NCBI RefSeq assembly: GCF_013752535.1
Contig: NZ_CP058348.1
Span: forward strand, 124,001-188,000
Source of the DNA: Bdellovibrio sp. KM01
GTDB taxonomy: Bacteria; Bdellovibrionota; Bdellovibrionia; Bdellovibrionales; Bdellovibrionaceae
Length of the DNA: 64,000 bases
Direction of reading: 5' to 3'
Shown here in pieces: positions 43,401-54,146 of the stretch; the first letter of the stretch is position 1, and each line of letters starts with the position of its first letter. The notes below the pieces were generated by a model. The model made no database searches, was not told the DNA's origin, and saw nothing but the letters and a program-made list of their open reading frames with translations. Position numbers and translations under genes: made by a program.

Positions 43401-45704
43401 TTAGTGAGGGCCACGACGAGGGTCAAGCGCCTTCAAGGAGACGAGATTTTCCGAAATCCGCTGCGAAATATCTTCGAGAAGCTTCGAAGGCGAAGTATTA
43501 AACGCCACAGCAAGATCATGAAAGGACTCGTGATTTAAAGACACTTCCGCCGTCGACTCTGACGCTATCAGCTGGAGCATCTGTTCGATTTGACGCATAT
43601 AGATGTAGTTCTTCACAAGACTCGGGTATTGTGACGACTCCACGGACAAGAATCCTTCCGTCGAAGAATTTGGCGGAGCAAGCTTTTGATTCAGTAAAAC
43701 AGTTTGAATCGCAAGCTCGATGTCGACCATTCCGCCTTCGCTGTACTTCAGATTCAAGGTCGGAGACTTGTTAATAAGTTCCTGACGGATGCGATTCAGT
43801 TCAGACAGTTGCGGAGCCGATAAGCCCCGATCGATATAACAATTCACCAAAGATGGTCCCGTAAAGTTTACCCAACGAGATTTCAAATAGGCCTGACGTT
43901 CCCAAACTTCAGATTCGTTACTCAGGTAACTTTGTAAATCTGAGAGCGGGATAACAATCGGACCTGCTTTACCAGAAGGTCGCAATCTCATATCGATGGA
44001 ATAGATATTCCCGCCGCGATGAGATTCAGTCATGCGCGAAATAAATCGTTTCGCCAATTTGAAATCATTATCAGATGGTTCGCCAGTAATCACGAACAGG
44101 AAATCCAAATCAGATTTGAATCCCAATTCTTTGCCACCCCATTTGCCCAGCGCAAGGATCTCGACTGAACACGGATAGTCTTTCTTTAAAGCCGTCAGCA
44201 AAGCTGAAGCAATTGAATCCGCAGTGAAAGTCAAATTCTGCAAAAGTGTATCCAGGTCACGGTCTTCCAAGTACTGACTGCCATTGATCAGTTCCGATAA
44301 AAGTTTTTTCTCGGCCAGTTCTTCCAACAAGCGATCCAAATCTTCTGACAATTCATTTTGAGCCCGAAACACAAATGAATCCAAAAGTTCGGGGCGACTG
44401 CAAAGAATGCGCGACAAATAAGGAGAGTGCGCAAACAACCACGCCAATTTTTTCAAAAGTTCATTCTCGCGCAGAAGAAGAGTAAAGAAGCTTGCCTTGG
44501 CGCGAGTGCTGCGGATGAAATCTTTTAGAAACGACAAAGCTCGGCGGCTATCGCCACCTTGAGCCTGTAGGATATTTACGAACTCCTGCAGGAAAGATTT
44601 ACGAGCCGTTTCATCACGGCCTTTATTACGTGAAAGTACTTCCTGCTCGATAATCTCATTCCAAAGTTCTTTGATATCGCCTTCCGGCAATCCCAAGGTG
44701 CTCAGTTCATTTTCCAAAGAAACTGCCTTAGGAGATTCCCCCAACAATGTTTTTACGATCTGATCACAATGCTGCATTTCCGAAGATAAAGTTTTAAGTG
44801 CAGTTGTCACAAACTCTGGGTGAGTGTCATTTAAACGTAATAAGTGAGTTTGCTCGTCATTCAAGGCTTGAACGTAATTCTCAAGTCCACGCAGATTGCG
44901 ATAATGTGCTACTAAGAAATCAGATTCGTCCTGAGGCAAGATGGCTTTCGCGGAAAGAAGTTTCAAAGCTTGGATCGTTCCCCGCGTTTGTAACGAAGGA
45001 TCTTTGCCACCGTGAACTACTAAAAGAGCGTGGCAGAAAAGTTCCAAATCCCGGATACCACCAACCCCCATTTTTAGATCAATGACGTCCGCATTTGCGG
45101 GAGTGTGATAGGCATTTTGAATTTTTCCGCGCAGATGCTTTAAATCTTCAAACAGCGTGAAATCCAAATGTCTGCGGAAAGAAAACTTTTTAGCAAAAGC
45201 TTCCACTTGTTGAATAATTCCAGGATGACCAGTGATGGCGCGCAAACGAACAAAGGCCAGCCTCTCCCACGTTTCTCCATAGTTTCCATAGTAATCGCGG
45301 AAATGCTCGACCGTGGGAATCAACGGTCCATGACGACCACCGGGGCGTAAATCAAAATCCACACGAAAAACAAAACCTTCGGCAGTTCTTTCGCTTAGTA
45401 ACTTCTGAAACTGGCGTAAGCCGCGCAAATGTTTGTCATTGTCAGAATCAGACACAAATAAGACGTCGACATCAGAGCTTAAATTCAGCTCCTCAGAGCC
45501 CAATTTGCCTAAAGCAAAAAGAGCGATATCGTTTTCCGGAAAGCACTGCTTAAAAGCTTCTGTTAAAAGCTCATCGGCAGCAGTACTCCAGTCATGACAT
45601 AATTGAATTGAATCTTGGGAACTATTTTTGGCAGAGTCAGCGCAGCGGGACCAGATCCCGTTGCGCTTGATTCTTAGAGAAGATTCTAACGAAGAATTAC
45701 TCAA
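43401..45704 (-). CDS. glnE: Glutamine-synthetase adenylyltransferase/adenylyl-removing enzyme, short form
   Basis: 767 residues against about 945 in E. coli. Both nucleotidyltransferase domains are present with their signature [19 protein letters not shown] (about residue 67) and [19 protein letters not shown] (about 520). The missing part is about 100 residues before the first domain, plus some linker. The upstream region codes for tolB in another frame, so the shortness is not a frameshift. It adjusts glutamine synthetase by adding or removing AMP. It overlaps tolB by eight bases; the Tol link is unusual. Confidence 0.85.
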   Translation of the reverse strand: MSNSSLESSLRIKRNGIWSRCADSAKNSSQDSIQLCHDWSTAADELLTEAFKQCFPENDIALFALGKLGSEELNLSSDVDVLFVSDSDNDKHLRGLRQFQKLLSERTAEGFVFRVDFDLRPGGRHGPLIPTVEHFRDYYGNYGETWERLAFVRLRAITGHPGIIQQVEAFAKKFSFRRHLDFTLFEDLKHLRGKIQNAYHTPANADVIDLKMGVGGIRDLELFCHALLVVHGGKDPSLQTRGTIQALKLLSAKAILPQDESDFLVAHYRNLRGLENYVQALNDEQTHLLRLNDTHPEFVTTALKTLSSEMQHCDQIVKTLLGESPKAVSLENELSTLGLPEGDIKELWNEIIEQEVLSRNKGRDETARKSFLQEFVNILQAQGGDSRRALSFLKDFIRSTRAKASFFTLLLRENELLKKLAWLFAHSPYLSRILCSRPELLDSFVFRAQNELSEDLDRLLEELAEKKLLSELINGSQYLEDRDLDTLLQNLTFTADSIASALLTALKKDYPCSVEILALGKWGGKELGFKSDLDFLFVITGEPSDNDFKLAKRFISRMTESHRGGNIYSIDMRLRPSGKAGPIVIPLSDLQSYLSNESEVWERQAYLKSRWVNFTGPSLVNCYIDRGLSAPQLSELNRIRQELINKSPTLNLKYSEGGMVDIELAIQTVLLNQKLAPPNSSTEGFLSVESSQYPSLVKNYIYMRQIEQMLQLIASESTAEVSLNHESFHDLAVAFNTSPSKLLEDISQRISENLVSLKALDPRRGPH

Positions 45705-47082
45705 GGTTTACGGACCACTTCGGTTTGAAGTAGTTGTAATTGTCATTTGTTACGCGGCGTTCTTCAGTTCCATCAACTGTGGAAAGATAGATTTGATTCT
45801 TTCCTGTACGGTTGCTGGAGTACATAACAAAGCGGCCGTCTGGAGAGAATGAAGGGTCTTCATTCGATGACATTTTGCCGTTTGATTTTTTAGCCGAAGT
45901 CAGACGAATCATGTCGGAACCATCTGCATTCATCACGAAGATATCAAAGTTGTTATCGCTTTGACCTGCAAACGCGATTTTCTTGCAATCAGGAGACCAA
46001 GATGGCGAAGAGTTAAAAACGCCTGCGAAAGTCAGACGTTTTACGTTTCCACCGTTTGCATCCATTGTGTAAATCATCGGTTTACCAGCGCGGTCTGAAG
46101 AAAAAGCAACTTTATTTGCATCACCCGGGCAGACAACCGGTTCAACGTTCATCGCACCAGCAGGACCGTTGGTGATTTTACCGTTCAAAGTTCCATCGTA
46201 AGACATTTTATAAATGTCAGGGCTGTTTCCTTGAGAAATCGTCAAAAAGATTGTTTTACCATCCGGAGAGAAAGAAGCACCCGAGTTGATACCTTGACGA
46301 TATGAAATCAAGGAACGTTTTCCTGATTTCAAATCCAACAGCAACATGTCGGCATTTCTAAATTTCGAACCAACGCGCTTAACATAGGATGTATAAGCTA
46401 CTTTTGAACCATCAGGAGACCATGCCGGGGAGATCGCCACACTGGAGTGTTTGGAAATCTGCATGGAATTCGCGCTATCCCAGTCCATAATGTAAACTTC
46501 ACGAGCCTGGCCACCAGCTTTGTCTGAAGTCAGAACCACGCGGGACAAGAACATGCCATCTGTACCAGTCAAAGCCTTCATCACGTCATTCGCGAACGTA
46601 TGACCGATACGACGAGCACTCGATACAGGGCCTTTATATTTTTTGCCTGCGATCAAAGTCGCTTTGCTGACAGAGTAAAGATAAGTTTCCAAAGTCACTT
46701 CATTGCCCGCAATTGAAAAGCCCGCGCGGATCAGGAAGTCAGCACCAATTGCTGACCAGCTTTGAAACTTGAAACCACCCGGATTGCCCGGAGCTGGCGT
46801 CAGACCTGTTTTGCTGGGGTCTTCAAGGAAGGCTTTTGAATCAATAAACTGGAAATATGAAGAAACTGAAAGGTCATTATTCACGACATTAAAGATTTCA
46901 GCCCCTGTTGCCTGATAGTGAGAAGCAGTTGTTGGAGTGCCGAAGTACTGCAACGCGGGGAAAGCGAGCATACTTTTCTTGGTGCGGGCCTCGCCCAGCT
47001 TGATATAAATGCCATTGTCCTGAGCCATGCTGACTTGAGACAACGAAATAACTGCGAGTAATACACATAGAAGTCGGATCAT
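45697..47082 (-). CDS. tolB: Tol-Pal translocation protein TolB
   Basis: 461 residues with signal peptide (ending SMA). N-terminal TolB domain, then a C-terminal beta-propeller of WD40-like PD40 repeats ([48 protein letters not shown]). Periplasmic partner of Pal. Last gene of the tolQRAB block; starts nine bases after tolA. Confidence 0.92.
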   Translation of the reverse strand: MIRLLCVLLAVISLSQVSMAQDNGIYIKLGEARTKKSMLAFPALQYFGTPTTASHYQATGAEIFNVVNNDLSVSSYFQFIDSKAFLEDPSKTGLTPAPGNPGGFKFQSWSAIGADFLIRAGFSIAGNEVTLETYLYSVSKATLIAGKKYKGPVSSARRIGHTFANDVMKALTGTDGMFLSRVVLTSDKAGGQAREVYIMDWDSANSMQISKHSSVAISPAWSPDGSKVAYTSYVKRVGSKFRNADMLLLDLKSGKRSLISYRQGINSGASFSPDGKTIFLTISQGNSPDIYKMSYDGTLNGKITNGPAGAMNVEPVVCPGDANKVAFSSDRAGKPMIYTMDANGGNVKRLTFAGVFNSSPSWSPDCKKIAFAGQSDNNFDIFVMNADGSDMIRLTSAKKSNGKMSSNEDPSFSPDGRFVMYSSNRTGKNQIYLSTVDGTEERRVTNDNYNYFKPKWSVNLE

Positions 47083-47091
47083 AGTTTCTCC

Positions 47092-47925
47092 TTACTCTGG
47101 GAAGCCGATTAAAATCCCATCCACACTAACAAGTGATACAAATTTTTCGGGTGGTGCTGGGAATGGTGCTGATTTATCAAGTGCTTCTAGCACCTTCTCA
47201 TCATAATCAGGATTTCCACTCGATTTCACAATTTTACGATCTAAAATATTTCCGCGTGAATCAATATAAACGCGCGCTTGCGCCTTCAAATCACGTTTTG
47301 CCAACCAGTCCGGCAATGTCCAGTGCTGTTTGATATGACGATCTAAATCCGCGCCGTAAGTGTCATGCTGCAATTTAGATAATCCCGTCAATGCAGTTCC
47401 CGGAGAAATTTGATTTCCTTTGATTGGAGCAGCTCCCACCGTGGATTTCCCAGTGCCAGCTGGAGGAGTCGGCTTTTTAGCGTCTTCCTCTTTTAACTTT
47501 TCGATGGCGGCCATGGCTTTAAGTTTTTCCAAAGCGTCTTGCTGTTTGGATTTAACTTTTTCTAAGTTTACGCCGTCATCTTTTTTTGCCGTTTTAGTGG
47601 GAAGTTTAACTTCAGGCTTGGTTTCAACTTTAGGTTCTGGCTTTTTTTCCGCAGGCTTTTCCACAACGGGGGAAGGTTCGGGTTTTTTCTCTGCCGGCTT
47701 GGCATTTTCTTTCGCTTCTGGTTTTGGCGGCAGATTATTGGGATCTAATTTATCGGGAAGACCCACAATATCTACGCGAACAGCTTGAGTAAAATCAATA
47801 GACTCAGGCGTAAAGAACGCTGCCTTCACAATGAAAAATAGAACTAAACCGACGTGGAATCCAATAGAGATCACCAGGCCGCGATTTAGAGAGTCAATCT
47901 GAGGTTTATCGTTTAATGCGCTCAC
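47092..47925 (-). CDS. tolA: TolA/TonB-type energy-coupling protein
   Basis: 277 residues: one membrane helix (ISIGFHVGLVLFFIVKAAFF), a Pro/Lys/Glu-rich spacer (about 65-165; several EKKPEP) and a C-terminal TolA/TonB domain (ARVYIDSRGNILDRKIVKSSG). With TolQ and TolR it moves force to the outer membrane during division. The position among tolQRB genes makes TolA the natural call; TonB-like ends are also consistent. Its start overlaps the tolR stop. Confidence 0.85.
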   Translation of the reverse strand: MSALNDKPQIDSLNRGLVISIGFHVGLVLFFIVKAAFFTPESIDFTQAVRVDIVGLPDKLDPNNLPPKPEAKENAKPAEKKPEPSPVVEKPAEKKPEPKVETKPEVKLPTKTAKKDDGVNLEKVKSKQQDALEKLKAMAAIEKLKEEDAKKPTPPAGTGKSTVGAAPIKGNQISPGTALTGLSKLQHDTYGADLDRHIKQHWTLPDWLAKRDLKAQARVYIDSRGNILDRKIVKSSGNPDYDEKVLEALDKSAPFPAPPEKFVSLVSVDGILIGFPE

Positions 47926-48344
47926 TTGTCTTTTGGTACTGTCACTAAGCCGATGTTAAAGATCCCTGCAGCGCGAATTTCTGCCATAGCTTCCGCGACG
48001 AAGCCATAGTCCACCTTACGGTCTGCCTGGATGAATATTTGTTTGTTCTTTTTGTTTTCAAAAATGGCTTTAAGCTTTGTTTTAAGATCTGCCATTTGAA
48101 TACGTGTTTTCGCGATGGTCATTTTTTGATCGTGACCAATCACCAAGACAAAAGGTTCTTCATTCATCTCCACGCCAGAAGCCGAAGTTTTTGGCAGGTC
48201 GACGTCGATCCCTTGTTGCATCAGGGGAGTCGTCACCATGAACATGATCAGAAGAACCAGCATGACGTCCACTAAAGGCGTCACGTTGATTTCACTTAAT
48301 GTCGCGCGACTTTTTTTGCCGCCGCCACCACTGCCCATTCCCAT
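47922..48344 (-). CDS. tolR: TolR/ExbD stator protein
   Basis: 140 residues with a Gly/Ser-rich start, one helix carrying the critical Asp (VTPLVDVMLVLLIMFMVTTP), and a periplasmic domain. Typical of the TolR/ExbD family. It is the proton-pathway partner of TolQ, three bases downstream of tolQ. Confidence 0.92.
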   Translation of the reverse strand: MGMGSGGGGKKSRATLSEINVTPLVDVMLVLLIMFMVTTPLMQQGIDVDLPKTSASGVEMNEEPFVLVIGHDQKMTIAKTRIQMADLKTKLKAIFENKKNKQIFIQADRKVDYGFVAEAMAEIRAAGIFNIGLVTVPKDK

Positions 48345-48347
48345 GAT

Positions 48348-49085
48348 TTAGTTTCCTTGAAAGAAGTTACGTTTAACGATGTTCAGGAAGTCTGCACCGA
48401 AGTTATTCAATGTAATTTCTTGTTTGCGAATGCGGGAAATAAAGTTGTTGTACAAAACCACGGCTGGAATCGCGGCTGCAAGACCAATCGCTGTAGAGAT
48501 CAAGGCTTCCGAAATACCAGGAGCCACGACCGCCAAACTTGCAGAACCTGTCTGACCGATTTTATGGAAGGATTGCATGATCCCCCAAACCGTACCAAAC
48601 AAACCGATGAAAGGACCAGTACTGCCGGTAGTTGCCAGAACTGTCAGGCGAGATTCAATTTTTGCGATCTCGTTTTCAGTGGCTTTATTAATGATACGTT
48701 CCAAGTTGTCGATGCCAGACAAAATAGGCTTATCATTTTCAGTGCGTGCCAAAAGGGGAGATTCAGAAATTTTTTTCATCTCCAAATAAGCTGCTTTAAA
48801 AACGCGTGCTACGGATGAGTCTTTGTATTGATCAATATCTTCATACAAAGAATCCAATGAATTTACTTTCCAGAATTTATTTAGAAACAAATCATCTGCC
48901 GTACGCATGTTTTTGAAGGCTTGGTATTTGGTATAACCAATGGCCCAGCAAAAGATCGACATGACGATGAGGATAACCAAAGTCAGTTGAACGACTGGAC
49001 TCGCTTGTGCGATTGCATCCCAAGAGTTTGTATTAACGGAAACAGAAGGTGCGGCTTCGGCTGCCTGGACTAAAAGTGGAAACAT
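48348..49085 (-). CDS. tolQ: TolQ stator protein
   Basis: 245 residues from ATG 49085, chosen because GGAGG precedes it. MotA/TolQ/ExbB-type with three helices (VVQLTLVILIVMSIFCWAIGY; GPFIGLFGTVWGIMQSFHKI; ALISTAIGLAAAIPAVVLYN). The N-terminus (MFPLLVQAAEAA) is short and Ala-rich. First gene of tolQRAB. Confidence 0.92.
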   Translation of the reverse strand: MFPLLVQAAEAAPSVSVNTNSWDAIAQASPVVQLTLVILIVMSIFCWAIGYTKYQAFKNMRTADDLFLNKFWKVNSLDSLYEDIDQYKDSSVARVFKAAYLEMKKISESPLLARTENDKPILSGIDNLERIINKATENEIAKIESRLTVLATTGSTGPFIGLFGTVWGIMQSFHKIGQTGSASLAVVAPGISEALISTAIGLAAAIPAVVLYNNFISRIRKQEITLNNFGADFLNIVKRNFFQGN

Positions 49086-49180
49086 AGATGAACCTCCATG
49101 TTCCACACTATAAGCAAAAGGTCCTGAGATCAACCCACGATGTCCCTATGGCGCAGGACCATCGTCGTGATATAAGCAAA

Positions 49181-50044
49181 CTACTTTGCTGAAGTCGTCG
49201 CTAACCAAGAAGTGATCTGGTTGATGTCATTCGCGACGTATCCATCAGCTTTAATTTCAACGGCCTTTTTGAATTCTTCCTCGTTTTCCACAACCAGGAA
49301 GATTTTTTTCTTACGACGGCGCATTTCAGCAAGGACGTTATCATTAAATGCCGGGCGATTCTGAATTTTGAAAGGAGCAATAAAAACATCTCCTTTAAAT
49401 TGTGTCGAAGGCAAAACCCACAAAGAATCAAAACTCATCAGGCGCATCAAATCCGGTTTGCTTGTTCCGTAAAGCCAAGTCGGCTGCAGGCTTTTGATGG
49501 CGTTTGTAATCACGTTCGCATCACTTTGAATTAGCGTGCGATCGTTGGAATTATAATCCTGGACTGCATTTGCGACCAATGAGTCGACGTCGGTTACGTT
49601 ATCCACGACATTCAAAATGAAACGAGTTTTAGGGAATTTTTCGTACAATTCTTTTAGTGCGGGAGTGCTTTTATAGAACTCATTGATCTGTTCCCACGAA
49701 AAGTTGCTAAGCTTGCTGCCCAACATGATCTGAGCTTTAGGGTTGGCTTCTTGTTCCGCCATCTTTGCATTCAGGAATTCTACGTCACGGCTTGGGGGAA
49801 GAATGAATGGCACGCGATTATTGGAAATTCTCACATCCGCCCAGATGATAACGTCAGGACGAGCATCAATGGCTTCTGCCATTTTGGCCAAAGTATGAGC
49901 TTTTACGGCCACATACGGAGTTTGACCTTCCAAATAAGGAGTTTTGTATTCCTGAAAGGTTTGGCCCATGCCCCAAATACGGGTCATGATGATAACGAAA
50001 CCTACCAGAGCCAAGGATGCTAATGTCGCTAAAAGTACTCGCAT
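49181..50044 (-). CDS. Membrane-anchored GDPD-like protein, probably inactive
   Basis: 287 residues from ATG 50044, where a membrane anchor begins (VLLATLASLALVGFVIIMT). The layout of the rest follows glycerophosphodiester phosphodiesterases (TIM barrel, final VANDINQITSWL, as in GDPD VNT motifs), but the first active-site block HRG..PENT has become VKAHTLAKMAEAI and the catalytic EDV-type block is IIWADVRIS. The metal and acid-base residues therefore look lost. The GDPD reading is by fold pattern only. No ribosome site is evident. Function unknown. Confidence 0.6.
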   Translation of the reverse strand: MRVLLATLASLALVGFVIIMTRIWGMGQTFQEYKTPYLEGQTPYVAVKAHTLAKMAEAIDARPDVIIWADVRISNNRVPFILPPSRDVEFLNAKMAEQEANPKAQIMLGSKLSNFSWEQINEFYKSTPALKELYEKFPKTRFILNVVDNVTDVDSLVANAVQDYNSNDRTLIQSDANVITNAIKSLQPTWLYGTSKPDLMRLMSFDSLWVLPSTQFKGDVFIAPFKIQNRPAFNDNVLAEMRRRKKKIFLVVENEEEFKKAVEIKADGYVANDINQITSWLATTSAK

Positions 50045-50125
50045 ATGCGGGTGGGTATAACATCCTAAAGTCTCGAAATCAGCACATTTTTTCAAAACTC
50101 CCAGAAAGATTCCTGTCAAAATCTT

Positions 50126-50150
50126 AAATACGCTAAAATTAGGCGTATTT
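50126..50150. promoter_or_regulatory. 25-bp dyad upstream of the suf operon (candidate Rrf2 operator)
   Basis: Arms AAATACGC and GCGTATTT (50126-50133 and 50143-50150) are perfect inverted copies around an A/T-rich centre. It sits directly upstream of a possible -35 (TTGTTT, 50155) and -10 (TAGATA, 50178) and about 60 bases before the regulator gene. This is the expected place for autoregulation by the Rrf2 protein; it does not resemble the E. coli IscR site. Confidence 0.5.
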
Positions 50151-50209
50151 CACCTTGTTTTTCAATTAGCTTTCTATTAGATAACAGGGACGTAATCGTC
50201 AGGTGCACT

Positions 50210-50662
50210 ATGAACAAGATCAATCGGAAATTAGAATACGCATTGATGGCTCTTAAATATATGAGCCAAAAAATCCCCGGAGAGCTGACTTCTGCAAAAG
50301 AAGTTTCGGATGCTTTCCATACTCCTTTTGATGCGACGGCTCGTGTGATGCAACAAATGGCACAAAAAGGCGGCTTTCTTCGCGCTGAATACGGTGCGAG
50401 CGGTGGATATCAGATCACCAAAGACCTGGCGAAAGTTTCTATTCATGACTTGGTTGAGGTGATTGAAGGTCCGACGGCATTGGTAAAATGCCTGCATAAG
50501 GAAGTTCCTTGTGAAATTCAAGGGACTTGCAACATCGTTTCTCCGGTTACGACATTAAATAATAAGCTCACTGACTTTTATAAATCCGTCAGTTTGAAAG
50601 ATCTCTTGGTTGAAAGAACGGCAATGCCTAAAAAATCTTCTGAGGCGGTGATTCATGGATAA
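50210..50662 (+). CDS. Rrf2-family Fe-S regulator of the suf operon
   Basis: 150 residues with an N-terminal winged helix ([14 protein letters not shown]) and three Cys at 94, 101 and 107 that can bind a cluster, as in IscR and SufR. First gene of the suf block, overlapping sufB by eight bases. It probably senses Fe-S status and controls the operon, maybe through the dyad at 50126. Whether it represses or activates cannot be read. Confidence 0.88.
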   Translation: MNKINRKLEYALMALKYMSQKIPGELTSAKEVSDAFHTPFDATARVMQQMAQKGGFLRAEYGASGGYQITKDLAKVSIHDLVEVIEGPTALVKCLHKEVPCEIQGTCNIVSPVTTLNNKLTDFYKSVSLKDLLVERTAMPKKSSEAVIHG

Positions 50663-52115
50663 CAACAAGAATAATCCGTCCCAAAATATGCATGATACGT
50701 ATGAATACAAATACGGTTTCACGACTGATATTGAAATGGATCAAGCCCCGTTGGGTTTGACTGAAGAAATCATCAGATTGATTTCCGGTAAAAAGAACGA
50801 ACCAGAGTGGATGCTTGAGTATCGTTTGAAAGCATATCGCCACTGGTTGACTCTGACCGAGCCAACTTGGGCGCATGTTTCTTATCCGCCAATTGATTTC
50901 CAGTCGATTCGTTATTATTCAGCTCCAAAGAAAAAATCCGACGCTGATAAGCCTAAGTCTATGGATGATCTTGATCCTGAATTGGTGAAGACTTTCGAAA
51001 AACTGGGCATTCCTTTGTCTGAACAAAAACGTATCTCTGGTATCGCCGTTGACGTGGTTTTTGACTCCGTTTCTGTTGGTACAACTCACAATGAAGTTTT
51101 GGAAAAAGCGGGAGTTATTTTCTGCTCTATTTCTGAAGCGGTTGCGAAACATCCAGAGCTTGTTAAAAAATATTTGGGCTCTGTGGTTCCATACACAGAC
51201 AATTTCTATGCGGCACTGAACGCAGCTGTCTTTACCGATGGTTCTTTCTGTTACATCCCGAAAGGGGTGCGTTGCCCGATCGATCTTTCTACATATTTCC
51301 GTATCAACGCTAAAGACACAGGTCAGTTCGAAAGAACATTGTTGGTATGTGATGACGGTGGATACGTGAACTACCTTGAGGGCTGTACAGCTCCCCAGCG
51401 TGATGAAAACCAACTTCACGCGGCCGTGGTTGAGCTTGTGGCTTTGGACAATGCGGAGATCAAATACTCCACAGTTCAAAACTGGTATACAGGTGATAAA
51501 GAAGGCAAGGGCGGCATTTATAACTTCGTTACGAAACGTGGTAAAGCTGCCGGCAAAAACTCTAAAATCTCTTGGACACAAGTTGAATCTGGCTCTGCAA
51601 TCACTTGGAAATATCCATCTTGTATCTTGCAAGGCGATGGTTCCGAAGGTGCTTTCTATTCAGTGGCGCTGACTCATGATCTGATGCAGGCAGACACTGG
51701 TACTAAGATGATTCACATTGGTAAGAACACCAAATCGACAATCATCTCTAAAGGTATTTCTACGGATAAGTCCTCAAATGCTTACCGTGGTCAGGTGAAA
51801 ATCATGCCTTCTGCAGAAAACGCACGTAACTATTCTCAGTGTGATTCCATGCTGGTGGGTGATAAGTGCTCTGCAAGTACGTTCCCTTATATTGAAGTAA
51901 AAAACAAAACAGCAACGATTGAGCACGAAGCGACCACTTCACGCATCAGTGAAGATCAGATCTTCTATTTGCAATCTCGTGGCTTGGACATGGAAAAAAC
52001 AATTTCAATGCTGGTAAATGGTTTCTGTAAGGAAGTTTTCAAAGAGCTTCCTTTGGAGTTCGCTGTGGAAGCCGTGAAGTTGATTGAAATGAAATTGGAA
52101 AATTCAGTAGGTTAA
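50655..52115 (+). CDS. sufB: Fe-S cluster assembly protein SufB
   Basis: 486 residues; N-terminal and core beta-helix regions typical of Suf[26 protein letters not shown] at the start (in pieces), [21 protein letters not shown] and [21 protein letters not shown], which holds the Cys pair used in cluster building, are present. Scaffold of the SufBCD complex. Followed after two bases by sufC. Confidence 0.95.
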   Translation: MDNNKNNPSQNMHDTYEYKYGFTTDIEMDQAPLGLTEEIIRLISGKKNEPEWMLEYRLKAYRHWLTLTEPTWAHVSYPPIDFQSIRYYSAPKKKSDADKPKSMDDLDPELVKTFEKLGIPLSEQKRISGIAVDVVFDSVSVGTTHNEVLEKAGVIFCSISEAVAKHPELVKKYLGSVVPYTDNFYAALNAAVFTDGSFCYIPKGVRCPIDLSTYFRINAKDTGQFERTLLVCDDGGYVNYLEGCTAPQRDENQLHAAVVELVALDNAEIKYSTVQNWYTGDKEGKGGIYNFVTKRGKAAGKNSKISWTQVESGSAITWKYPSCILQGDGSEGAFYSVALTHDLMQADTGTKMIHIGKNTKSTIISKGISTDKSSNAYRGQVKIMPSAENARNYSQCDSMLVGDKCSASTFPYIEVKNKTATIEHEATTSRISEDQIFYLQSRGLDMEKTISMLVNGFCKEVFKELPLEFAVEAVKLIEMKLENSVG

Positions 52116-52117
52116 TT

Positions 52118-52870
52118 ATGTTGGAAATTAAGAATTTACACGCACGTGTTGAAGAAAAAGAAATTCTAAAAGGCTTGAACCTGACAGTTAAAGCAGGCGA
52201 AGTTCATGCGATTATGGGACCGAATGGTTCTGGCAAATCCACTTTGTCTAAAGTCCTTGCGGGTCACCCGGCATACGAAGTGACTTCGGGCGAAGTTAAA
52301 TACGAAATCAATTTCATGATGCAAAATCTTTTGGAGCTGGCTCCAGATGAAAGAGCTAAAGAAGGCATCTTTCTGGCATTCCAATACCCGATTGAAGTTC
52401 CAGGCGTTTCTAACTTCACATTCTTGCACACGGCTTTTAACTCTGTCTTGCAACATCAAGGTTCTGAACCAATGCCAGAGGGCGAGTTCCGTGAATTCCT
52501 GGTGCAAAAGTTGAAACTCGTGTCGATGAAACCTGAGTACTTGGATCGTCCAGTGAACACAGGTTTTTCTGGTGGTGAGAAAAAGAAAAACGAAATCTTG
52601 CAGATGGCTGTTTTGTCTCCGCGTTTGGCGCTTTTAGATGAAACAGATTCTGGTCTGGATATCGACGCTCTTCGCGTGGTTTCAGACGGTGTGAACAAGC
52701 TTCGTCGTAAAGACAACGCGATCATCCTGGTCACTCACTATCAGCGTTTGCTAGATTATATTAAACCTGACTACGTACACGTACTTCTTGGTGGAAAAAT
52801 TGTTGAAACAGGTGACTCTTCTTTGGCTTTGAAGCTTGAAGAAAAAGGTTACGACTGGTTGATCAACTAA
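52118..52870 (+). CDS. sufC: Fe-S assembly ATPase SufC
   Basis: 250 residues, ABC ATPase fold: Walker A GPNGSGKSTLSK, Q-loop FLAFQYPIEVPGVSN, signature GFSGGEKKKNEILQ, Walker B LALLDETDSGLDIDAL (with the SufC-type E-T-D-S). Drives SufBCD. It has no transmembrane partner, as expected for SufC. Confidence 0.95.
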   Translation: MLEIKNLHARVEEKEILKGLNLTVKAGEVHAIMGPNGSGKSTLSKVLAGHPAYEVTSGEVKYEINFMMQNLLELAPDERAKEGIFLAFQYPIEVPGVSNFTFLHTAFNSVLQHQGSEPMPEGEFREFLVQKLKLVSMKPEYLDRPVNTGFSGGEKKKNEILQMAVLSPRLALLDETDSGLDIDALRVVSDGVNKLRRKDNAIILVTHYQRLLDYIKPDYVHVLLGGKIVETGDSSLALKLEEKGYDWLIN

Positions 52871-52880
52871 GGACAGGGCT

Positions 52881-54137
52881 ATGAATTTACTTTCGACTTA
52901 CGAAAAATTCAGTCAAGCACACCCGGCGAAAGGCGCATTGGCAGCTTTCCGTCAGGCGGGCTATGACTATGCCCTGAAAAAGGGTCTTCCGACCCGCAAG
53001 GATGAAGAATGGCACTATACAAGTGTTAAAGTTCTTGCGGATAACAGCTTCCTACCAAGTGCTTTGAATGCGGTGGCTCCAAGCCACGACACGATGGTGG
53101 AGATTAAAAAGGCCATCAATCCTGGATTTACGAACTTGGTCTTTTTTAATGGCGCCTTCAATAAGACTTTGTCTTCTGATTTGCCTGCGGGTCTTACCAT
53201 GCGCGAGCTTGGTGAGTATCCTGAACAATTTGATGATACGTTCGATGCTTTAAATGGTGCTTATGCGGAAACTCCGTATATGGTTCACTTGGCAAAAGAA
53301 ACGTCTGTGGAAAAACCTGTGAATTTCGTGTTCTTTACATCGAATGAGGCGGGTTCTGCTGTGATGGTAAATCCACGCATTCGTTTCGAAGTCGGCGCAC
53401 GGGCTTCTTTGAAAGTTCTTGAAAGTCATTATGGAATGACGGGAGCATCTTACTTTGCGAATTCAGTATTTGATTTGCAGGTGGGCGACAGCGCGAAAGT
53501 TATTTATGTTCGCGTACAAGCAGATAGCTTGAATGCCGTAAATATTGGTCGCACAAGAATCAATCTTGGTAAACATGCAAACCTTGAAAGCCTGGCTTTT
53601 TCAACGGGTGCTCAGCTTTCTCGTCATAACTTAGATTTAGTTTTGAAAGAAAAAGGCTCAACGTCTGAAGTCCTTGGCATCTATGCGGTTCAAGGAACTC
53701 AGCACGTGGATAACACGACTTTGATTGATCACGCGGTTGGGGAGTGTGTGACTCACCAATTGTATAAAGGGATTCTGGATGGATCTGGTCGCTCTGCTTT
53801 CTGCGGTAAGATCTTAATTCAAAAAGACGCTCAAAAAGCGGATTCATCACAATTGAATAACAATCTTCTTTTAAGCAACAAAGCCGAAGCAGACAGCAAG
53901 CCTTCAATTGAAGTGCATGCCGATGACGTGAAAGCGGGCCACGGTTCCACTGTGGGTCAGTTGAATAAAGAAGAGCTGTTCTATTTGCTATCGCGTGCGA
54001 TTTCGAAAGATAAAGCGATTGCGATGCTAAGTTACGGTTACTTGTCGGAAGTTCTTTATAAAATCTCTGACGACAGTATTCAAAAATGGTTAACAAAACA
54101 TTTGGATGAAGCGTTTGCGCGCTTGCATCTGAACTAA
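52881..54137 (+). CDS. sufD: Fe-S assembly protein SufD
   Basis: 418 residues. Low sequence conservation at the N-terminus with RKDEEWHYTSVK, then the SufB/D core with HGSTVGQLNKEELFYLLSRAISK near the end (Asp/His that shape the scaffold). Partner of SufB in the complex. Ten bases after sufC. Confidence 0.92.
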   Translation: MNLLSTYEKFSQAHPAKGALAAFRQAGYDYALKKGLPTRKDEEWHYTSVKVLADNSFLPSALNAVAPSHDTMVEIKKAINPGFTNLVFFNGAFNKTLSSDLPAGLTMRELGEYPEQFDDTFDALNGAYAETPYMVHLAKETSVEKPVNFVFFTSNEAGSAVMVNPRIRFEVGARASLKVLESHYGMTGASYFANSVFDLQVGDSAKVIYVRVQADSLNAVNIGRTRINLGKHANLESLAFSTGAQLSRHNLDLVLKEKGSTSEVLGIYAVQGTQHVDNTTLIDHAVGECVTHQLYKGILDGSGRSAFCGKILIQKDAQKADSSQLNNNLLLSNKAEADSKPSIEVHADDVKAGHGSTVGQLNKEELFYLLSRAISKDKAIAMLSYGYLSEVLYKISDDSIQKWLTKHLDEAFARLHLN

Positions 54138-54146
54138 GAAGGTAAA

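Noticed and set aside
43401-45704. Frameshift as cause of the short GlnE
   Set aside because: The DNA upstream of its start is fully used by tolB in another frame, with no residual GlnE coding.
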